Of a stretch of 64,000 nucleotides of DNA, positions 59,931 through 64,000 are shown piece by piece. Made by a program: the position numbers and the translations under genes. Origin of the DNA: Cryptomeria japonica. Taxonomy: Eukaryota; Streptophyta; Pinopsida; Cupressales; Cupressaceae. Each line of letters opens with the position of its first letter. The stretch's first letter is position 1. The notes under the pieces were generated by a model. It was not told where the DNA came from. It was given only the letters and a program-made list of their open reading frames with translations, and made no database searches. The stretch spans positions 604,624,709 through 604,688,708 of the forward strand of contig NC_081413.1 in NCBI RefSeq assembly GCF_030272615.1. The letters are read 5' to 3'.

Positions 59931-62900
59931 GTACTAATAATTTGATTTTCTTAAAAGCTTAGTTTTTTTTTAATTTTATTTTTTCAATTATACATGAGTA
60001 GCTTGTGATATTGATAGAGAATAATGTTTTCGAGACAAAGCCTACCTCATAAATTTGAAGGGTTCACCTGATGATGACTCCAAAGTCTTCTTTTGTTTGA
60101 AATCTTTGAATATGGACCTAAATGCTACACCAACACTAGACGACAGTCACAACGTACCCACCCCTAAAACTCATAGTTGTTGTCACCTCATGAAAAGTTA
60201 TGATTGCAAGATAAGCATAGGATGGGTTTGTTAAAGAGGCTTTAGAATTTTCCAATAAAATGTGATTGGTAGGTATAAAACCAGATTCAATAGCCCTTTC
60301 CAGCACCATTCCTATTTCCTGGCAGACATGTATGGAAAACATGGAAGCATAGGGAGGGCAATGTGATCTATTAAGCCGATGCCCCTGGAGGAAATTCGTC
60401 TCCTGCAATTCACTAGCAGCCATAATCTCCTTCCCCTACACTTCTCTATTCATATACCCTCGAGTTAAGTAGACTATACTGAGTTATAGGGCACCCATCC
60501 CCTACATGCTCATTATCAGTCTCCTTAGTCCTTGGCCTGGAAACTCGGCCTATCCCAATCATGGGACTCCATGCCTCATAAATGCATTATGTTTGCCTAG
60601 TGGAATAGAGGAAATTGATTTCCTTAAATGCCTAATTATTTCCTTCTCTCTTAGTTGTCCATCGCTCTTACATTAACCTCATTTCAACCTTATCTACTCC
60701 ATGGTGTGTCAACATAACAACCTATGCATAGCAAGGATTTAGTCTTTACTTATTTTGACAAGATCATCACCTCTGTAGGTGTTGGACTGTAATAAATTTA
60801 TGGCCTGTCTAAGACCATGAGTAGTTGAAATGTAATGGCACATTGGTGTGCTCCACCCTTGTACCTGATAAGGTGTAATGTTTACACATCCGTAAAGTAT
60901 TTACTTGAGAAGAGTCATAGCTCTATGCCCCATCACTAAATTTGACCAACTCTATATCTTCATCATCTTTAAATATTTACTCTACCTCATATATATATAT
61001 ATATAGTATTCTTATTTTGTCATATCTTATATATCCCTAAAAATATGTGTTAGAATAATAGAACTTATACTATATAATCATTTATAAATTATAATATTGA
61101 AACAATTAGTTGAGTGCACAATCAAGGTCATATATCGTGTTATACTTGATAGATCACTACATGATCATTCTATTAATTTGTTCATAATTTTTTCATGCCC
61201 TCCTAATAATATCCTAGATAATTAATAATTATCTAGTGAGGACTTATAGGCTATAGAGCCTATCTAGTTTTGATGCCAAATTTTTTATAGTAAGAAGAGA
61301 TTATCACATAACTTAGCCACATGAGTTAGATGTTTATGGTTATCTAACTTTAAGCTACTCTATTTATTGAATTTCTAGATAATGTAATATCATTATAACT
61401 CTAATGTCCCAATCTACTTGTATATATTTTCACAAAACAATGAACAAGCCAACCATAGATATTAATATTATTTCCCCATAAAATGCATGCAAAACGTATC
61501 ATCATTGATAGGATAACTAACTTGCATTAAGTAAGAGACCTCAATGAGTGGAGTTTCATGTTGAAAAGAGTACTTGCAATAAAGATATTGAAATCAACGA
61601 GACATTATGCATTCCAAAATCCACAAGGAAGATCTAATATTTATGAATGAAATTGCAAATTAATCTAAGTTACATGTTTGATATCTTACTTATATCATGG
61701 CAACATAAAATGTATATATGCACTCAACATACCTCTTTGCTTGTTTATTTGAGAATGTTGCTAGGAATTAATAGGTGAATGATACATTGATCTACACATG
61801 AATCACTTGTACTTTCCTGATACTTTCATCCCTTGGTCAAGGTTGCGTACCTCTTAACACTTGAATATTGTTTTCAGCCTCTTGATTACTTGAAGTTCAT
61901 GCTCAAATCACACTAAATCACAATAGTTAGTAGAAAATAGTGACGATATCCAAGGAAGCCCAAATTTACTCATACTCAATATAATACGAAATAACTAAAT
62001 CATTTGGACCATTATTCATAACATAACTTCTTTTCACATCTTGGAAGGCCAAAATTACAAGGATCACGCATCTTCAAAGGAGTCATTGTTCAGAGCCACG
62101 AAACTATCAAGAAGAGTAGAAGCTATTAGGCTCATACAATTTTAGGACATATAAAGAGTCACCTTAAAAAACTGACACTAATTGCAAAAGATCAAAAGGT
62201 TTCCTATAACAAAAGTACAATATAACATAAGGATGGTGATAGACTATAAAATAGAAGAATGATATCTTTATCCTTAACTACTCCCAAAATATTAATTATC
62301 ATATAGAAAATATATATTCAAAAACATTTAACATCTAAAATATAATGTTGTTATTGTTTTCCTTTGTCAATTTTGTTCCATCAAATATTTTATCTAATAC
62401 TCTTTTAAAAATAGTGAACCTTACCAACATTAGAAATGAGGTGGATGTTGATTTTAAATTTTAAAATAAAAAGTGGTGAGTATGATAAATGATGCTAAGG
62501 TTCTATTCATATTGTGTAACAAGGCACAATATGCTAGGGATAGAAAAGATTGACTTGCTACTCTTCAATTTTATGTGTTAGTTTAATATATATTGTGGAC
62601 TTTTTTAGACTCTACATCTTAATATATATTGTATTAAATGTCTCTTTGTGGGACTATGTTCCCCCAATCCATCCTCTCTTTTATACATGACAATACATTT
62701 CTTTTCATTGACCAAACATAGAAAAAAATATTTCACCGAAAGTATATCTTAACTGATTCTCGTTGAATCAAAAGTGAGAAAAAAAAAAAATTGTTGAAAT
62801 ATAATCTTCACAATTCTGTCATCATGAGTGCAAACAATCCAGTGAGGAGGACAAAGCTTTATAGTGTGATGAGGATCAAAGCCATCCAATATAGGAGGCA

Positions 62901-63038
62901 TAATATGAGACTCTTTTTGAACCAATGCTAAGGGCTATTATGATTTGAAGCTTCTCTTAAATCCTCACATTTTTGTTGTCACATAAGAGAAATGTGATGA
63001 AGAACTGGGTAGAGAAAATTCAAAGTCTTAGAATGAGG

Positions 63039-63040
<2 letters not shown>
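59931..63040. other. AT-rich DNA without recognisable gene
   Basis: A 95-codon minus frame (60136-60423, starting MAASELQETNFLQGHRLNRS) matches nothing I know. 60430-60960 is less AT-rich and could be an old LTR, but no ends were found. The rest is AT-rich with a short (TA)n near 60988-61005. Confidence 0.45.

Positions 63041-63101
<61 letters not shown>
63041..63101. repeat. (TA)n microsatellite
   Basis: About 60 bases of uninterrupted TA. Confidence 0.95.
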
Positions 63102-63103
<2 letters not shown>

Positions 63104-64000
63104 TAATATTTGAAAGGATATATGAAGGATATATGAAGGCCATGGTAGAAGAGAATATTTACTTCACACTAAGTGCAGTTATAGTTATGGAGGTAGTTGC
63201 CATGGATGTAAAGTGGGGAGTGTAAAAGAGTCTTTGGATTCATGAACAACATTAAGGATAAATTGTTAGTTATATCAAGGAAAAATAAAGATAAAGAGAA
63301 GTGATAAAGAAGGGAGGAATAAAATAGGGAAGAAAGTGAGGAAATAAAGAGGGAGATCTAATTTATTTTGGTATGTAGCCTCTACTACTCCTTTTCTTGG
63401 AGAATGATTTTGTAATATTTTGAGAAGACTACAAGGAATGAAGGAGCTATGTAAAACACAAACCATACATATGAATACATGCAAGGCATGAATCATACAT
63501 TTAAGCCATGAAGTAATACATAAATACACATAAGGTACAAGCATATATGAGAAATTTTCTAATGGAGTGGACATGCTAAATACACATCGATCATGAAGCA
63601 TACAAGAGAGAGGTATTCATGGAATAGACATCTAAAAACATCTCATTCATGAAGTAACAAAATGCTAAAGAAAATGTCAAGTAATAAAAAAACTTACAAG
63701 GATGAGGCATATTCATAACTTTTGCAGTCCCTCCATGGATATCAACACTAGAAGCAACTCATACTATTAGTGTACATACAAGACAATATCAGAGTTCATT
63801 ATACCCAACAACTTGTGGTGTTGTTGTTTGTGTTGGCTTTGTTGGACCCTGCAATTAAGATTCAATATACATTATTCAATAAGATTAACTGTGCAACATA
63901 ATGAAATATTGAAAAGTGTGTTATCTTATTGAGCTTCACTTGGTTTCGAGAATAGTTTAATATTCTCTACTTAACAGGGCCAACCACATGAAGGTGGAAG
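63102..64000. other. AT-rich DNA to window end
   Basis: No gene recognised; the 108-codon minus frame at 63275-63601 is low-complexity and unsupported. Confidence 0.45.

Noticed and set aside
60430-60960. Possible LTR or promoter in a less AT-rich stretch
   Set aside because: No terminal TG/CA pair, TSD or neighbouring signals could be identified.

Overview
The window looks like nuclear DNA from a seed plant with a large, repeat-rich genome, plausibly a gymnosperm. Evidence seen: Ty1/Copia, Ty3/Gypsy and L1-type LINE relics fill most of it, intergenic DNA is AT-rich, and the only recognisable host gene is a plant laccase with typical laccase exon sizes (152, 245 and 129 bp). The gymnosperm assignment is inference; nothing here fixes the species. 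No prokaryotic operon, CRISPR array, rRNA or tRNA gene was seen.

Layout. 1-1690: inverted Sirevirus-like Copia fragment (gag, primer-binding site, LTR remnant). 1695-4429: 3' half of a Sirevirus-like Copia with a multiple polypurine tract and a 1318-bp LTR whose end lies inside a Gypsy pol frame. 4430-5521 and 15652-15935: one Tat-like Gypsy pol relic split by a LINE. 5522-15634: the LINE interval, about 10.1 kb, bounded by a 17-bp target-site duplication (TSD) and an A-rich tail; it holds broken ORF1 and ORF2, a 0.4-kb TA-rich palindrome and about 2.25 copies of a 934-bp tandem repeat. 15936-35700: AT-rich DNA with GA-rich repeats, a 354-bp miniature LTR element, LINE fragments, a likely solo LTR and an unassigned coiled-coil ORF family. 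36048-50428: laccase pseudogene, exon 5 hit by two separate Copia elements (38441-43944 antisense; 44171-49815 sense), each with paired LTRs and a perfect 5-bp TSD. 51924-54780: antisense Copia pol relic. 55083-59925: a third complete-length Copia with paired LTRs and TSD. 59931-64000: no recognisable gene.

How it fits together. This is a graveyard of nested insertions with readable order: the Gypsy is older than both the Copia at 1695-4429 and the LINE that interrupt it; the laccase is older than its two Copia insertions. By eye the LTR pairs differ at about 13 of 541, 19 of 702 and roughly 20 of 350 positions, so the two laccase insertions are of similar and younger age than the third element. 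All open frames are damaged, mainly by C-to-T/G-to-A changes expected from decay of methylated DNA. I found no new enzymatic system. The strongest oddities are the oversized LINE with tandem repeats in its 3' part, the perfect palindrome, the 354-bp LTR element and the twice-hit laccase exon.
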